DNA of 6,616 bases, from assembly GCA_003354055.1 (NCBI GenBank), contig PIVQ01000417.1, positions 1 to 6,616 on the forward strand, written 5' to 3'. This document shows, piece after piece, positions 5,853 to 6,616 of the stretch (position 1 is the first letter of the stretch; the number at the start of each line of letters is the position of its first letter). The position numbers and the translations under genes were made by a program. Below the pieces are notes generated by a model. The model was given only the letters and a program-made list of their open reading frames with translations. It was not told the DNA's origin and did not search any database. Source of the stretch: Desulfobacteraceae bacterium. GTDB lineage: Bacteria > Desulfobacterota > Desulfobacteria > Desulfobacterales > Desulfobacteraceae.

Positions 5853-6101
5853 ATGCGTAGATTAGTTGTAGTTTTAATGCTTGCCGTTTCATTTGCTCTG
5901 GGTATGTTTTCACAAAACCTCATTGCAGGAAATTGGGTTGTTCCTCCTTATGGCACTTCTGCTCCTTCGCTAACAGTGGGTTCTCGAATTGTTCTCAATG
6001 GAGGTAGAGTCCTATATACTCCTCCAAGTGGATGGAAAGTTGTTGATACATGCCCCTCGTCCAGTGGCGCCGTCTTGGTTTCCTTCCAAAAGCTTGAGTA
6101 A
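5853..6101 (+). CDS. Small predicted secreted protein, 82 aa, unknown family
   Basis: The N-terminus MRRLVVVLMLAVSFALGMFS followed by QNLIA and GNW is a standard signal peptide, with a likely cleavage after Ala25. That leaves a mature protein of about 57 residues. The mature part is rich in Gly, Pro, Ser, Val and aromatic residues (VVPPYGTSAPS, LTVGSRIVLNGGRVLYTPPSGWKVVDTCPS, GAVLVSFQKLE). It reads as a compact all-beta domain with one cysteine (Cys67), so no internal disulfide is possible. AGAGGA at 5842-5847 is placed 5 nt before the ATG. Base and codon use is AT-rich (ends in A/T often), unlike the helicase, MBL and nudC genes, hinting at acquisition or weak selection. No neighbour gives functional context: the 146-aa gene upstream is cut off by a terminator and the next gene is 365 nt away. 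It is probably a real gene, but its function is unknown. Confidence 0.65.
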   Translation: MRRLVVVLMLAVSFALGMFSQNLIAGNWVVPPYGTSAPSLTVGSRIVLNGGRVLYTPPSGWKVVDTCPSSSGAVLVSFQKLE

Positions 6102-6466
6102 ACATATTACACAGAACTCATTGTGTGCCGGTTTTTACACAGATAAGGATCGGCTCCAAAATTACTTGATCTTTTGTTTTCAAAATACCCAGTCTTTTAA
6201 GGGGTTTTGGAAATAATTTAGATCAAGTTATTTTGTAACGATTCCTAAGCTTACCGGCCGTTCTTAGTGACTCTCATGGCCCGCTGGTGATTCAAATGAG
6301 TTTGCCTTTTGCATGCCCGGAGGGTTAGGTTGAGGCAAAATAATTGTCTTTTTTAAAAAAACTGCATTCGTTGGCACTGCCTTCCCCCGGAAGTTTCATT
6401 TACATTAATCCTGATCTTAGGTATTGATAATCAACACTGGGGAAATTAATTAATCTGGGACAGAAC
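6102..6466. other. Intergenic stretch with long inverted repeat, no gene seen
   Basis: No coding frame is convincing here. The main structure is the inverted repeat annotated at 6157-6235. Other elements are as follows. TTACACAGA is directly repeated at 6107-6115 and 6135-6143, with TGTGT between. A TTTGCCT/AGGCAAA pair lies at 6301-6307 and 6335-6341. TTTTTTAAAAAAA lies near 6349-6361. A small palindrome TTGATAATCAA lies at 6424-6434, about 30 nt before the next gene. No promoter with both boxes well spaced could be picked out. Confidence 0.5.
6157..6235. repeat. Long inverted repeat (79 nt, 16-bp arms)
   Basis: CAAAATTACTTGATCT at 6157-6172 is matched by AGATCAAGTTATTTTG at 6220-6235, pairing at 15 of 16 positions. 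Inside, TTTTCAAAATACCC and GGGGTTTTGGAAA form a second, imperfect stem around a short loop near AGTCTTTTAA. A transcript would fold into one extended hairpin. It lies 55 nt after the small secreted-protein gene. It could serve as a transcript end or stabiliser, but it lacks a run of Ts right after the stem. A small non-autonomous mobile element is another option, although no flanking target duplication is evident. Confidence 0.6.
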
Positions 6467-6616
6467 ATGGATAAATTTGTGGTTGGGTTTGCATTTGCGG
6501 ATCATGATGACAGCGACCGTAGCCGTGTGCTTTTGGTAAAGAAAAATCGACCTGAATGGCAGAGGGGATATCTGAACGGTATTGGCGGGAAAATAGAAGA
6601 AGATGAAAGCCCTGAG
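6467..6616 (+). CDS. Nudix hydrolase, N-terminal part (3' end outside window)
   Basis: Fifty residues are present and the frame is open at the window end. The stretch 'RVLLVKKNRPEWQRGYLNGI' continuing GGKIEEDESPE is the typical entry to a Nudix fold. A beta-strand carries LLVKKNRP, then WQxGxLNGIGGKIE. The first residues of the Nudix box are Gly41 and Glu47 (G-x5-E). The catalytic REUXEE part lies beyond the window. Nudix enzymes of this WxxGxxNGxGGKIE type hydrolyse nucleoside diphosphate-linked compounds; the substrate cannot be deduced. It is not a NudC paralogue, as there is no zinc ribbon and the layout differs. ATG 6467 has only a weak ribosome site (GGGA at 6457-6460, 6 nt spacing). 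The upstream gap of 365 nt suggests it has its own promoter. Confidence 0.88.
   Translation, partial: MDKFVVGFAFADHDDSDRSRVLLVKKNRPEWQRGYLNGIGGKIEEDESPE

Noticed and set aside
6154..6240. Integron attC site after a small AT-rich cassette-like gene
   Set aside because: The inverted repeat lacks the RYYYAAC/GTTRRRY core sites, and no second site or integrase is seen in the window.
6374..6387. Sigma54-like TGGCAC (GTTGGCACTGCCTTCC) upstream of the Nudix gene
   Set aside because: The -24 half is good but the -12 half is TCCC and lacks the required GC at the right spacing.
6424..6434. TTGATAATCAA as an FNR or Fur site
   Set aside because: FNR needs four bases between TTGAT and ATCAA, and here there is one. 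The Fur 19-bp consensus is not matched. It is left as a plain palindrome.

Overview
The window looks like ordinary bacterial chromosome. Genes have mid-range GC content, and the long intergenic stretches are visibly richer in A and T. Shine-Dalgarno sites are of the AAGGAG type. The protein set (HrpB-type helicase, YkgJ-type cysteine-cluster protein, NudC, a secreted protein with an outer-membrane-like C-terminus) points to a Gram-negative proteobacterium in the broad sense. The overall style resembles sulfate-reducing Desulfobacterota such as Desulfobacter relatives, but that placement is inference and no marker gene in the window fixes it.

Left third, plus strand (1-2644): the C-terminal part of an HrpB-type DExH-box helicase enters from outside the window. 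It is followed by an MBL-fold metallo-hydrolase and, 15 nt further on, a YkgJ-family cysteine-cluster protein. The last two look like one transcription unit. A 65-bp array of five 13-bp units sits in the convergent gap after them.

Middle, minus strand (2711-4344): a secreted protein of unknown function lies upstream of nudC (NAD(H) pyrophosphatase/deNADding enzyme), with 32 nt between them. They are probably co-transcribed. The stop codon of nudC lies inside the 13-bp repeat array.

Right part, plus strand (4345-6616): this is a sparse region. A roughly 620-740 nt AT-rich gap leads to a possible 34-codon basic ORF, then a 146-aa protein of unknown family with its own strong Rho-independent terminator. 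Next comes an 82-aa AT-rich predicted secreted protein, followed by a 79-nt long inverted repeat. The start of a second, unrelated Nudix hydrolase runs off the end of the window.

No CRISPR array, tRNA, rRNA, transposase, integrase or toxin-antitoxin pair could be recognised. The most unusual elements are the alternating 13-bp array, the stacked small ORFs before the 146-aa gene, the orphan 82-aa secreted protein and the long inverted repeat after it. None of these amounts to a demonstrable new system from sequence alone.
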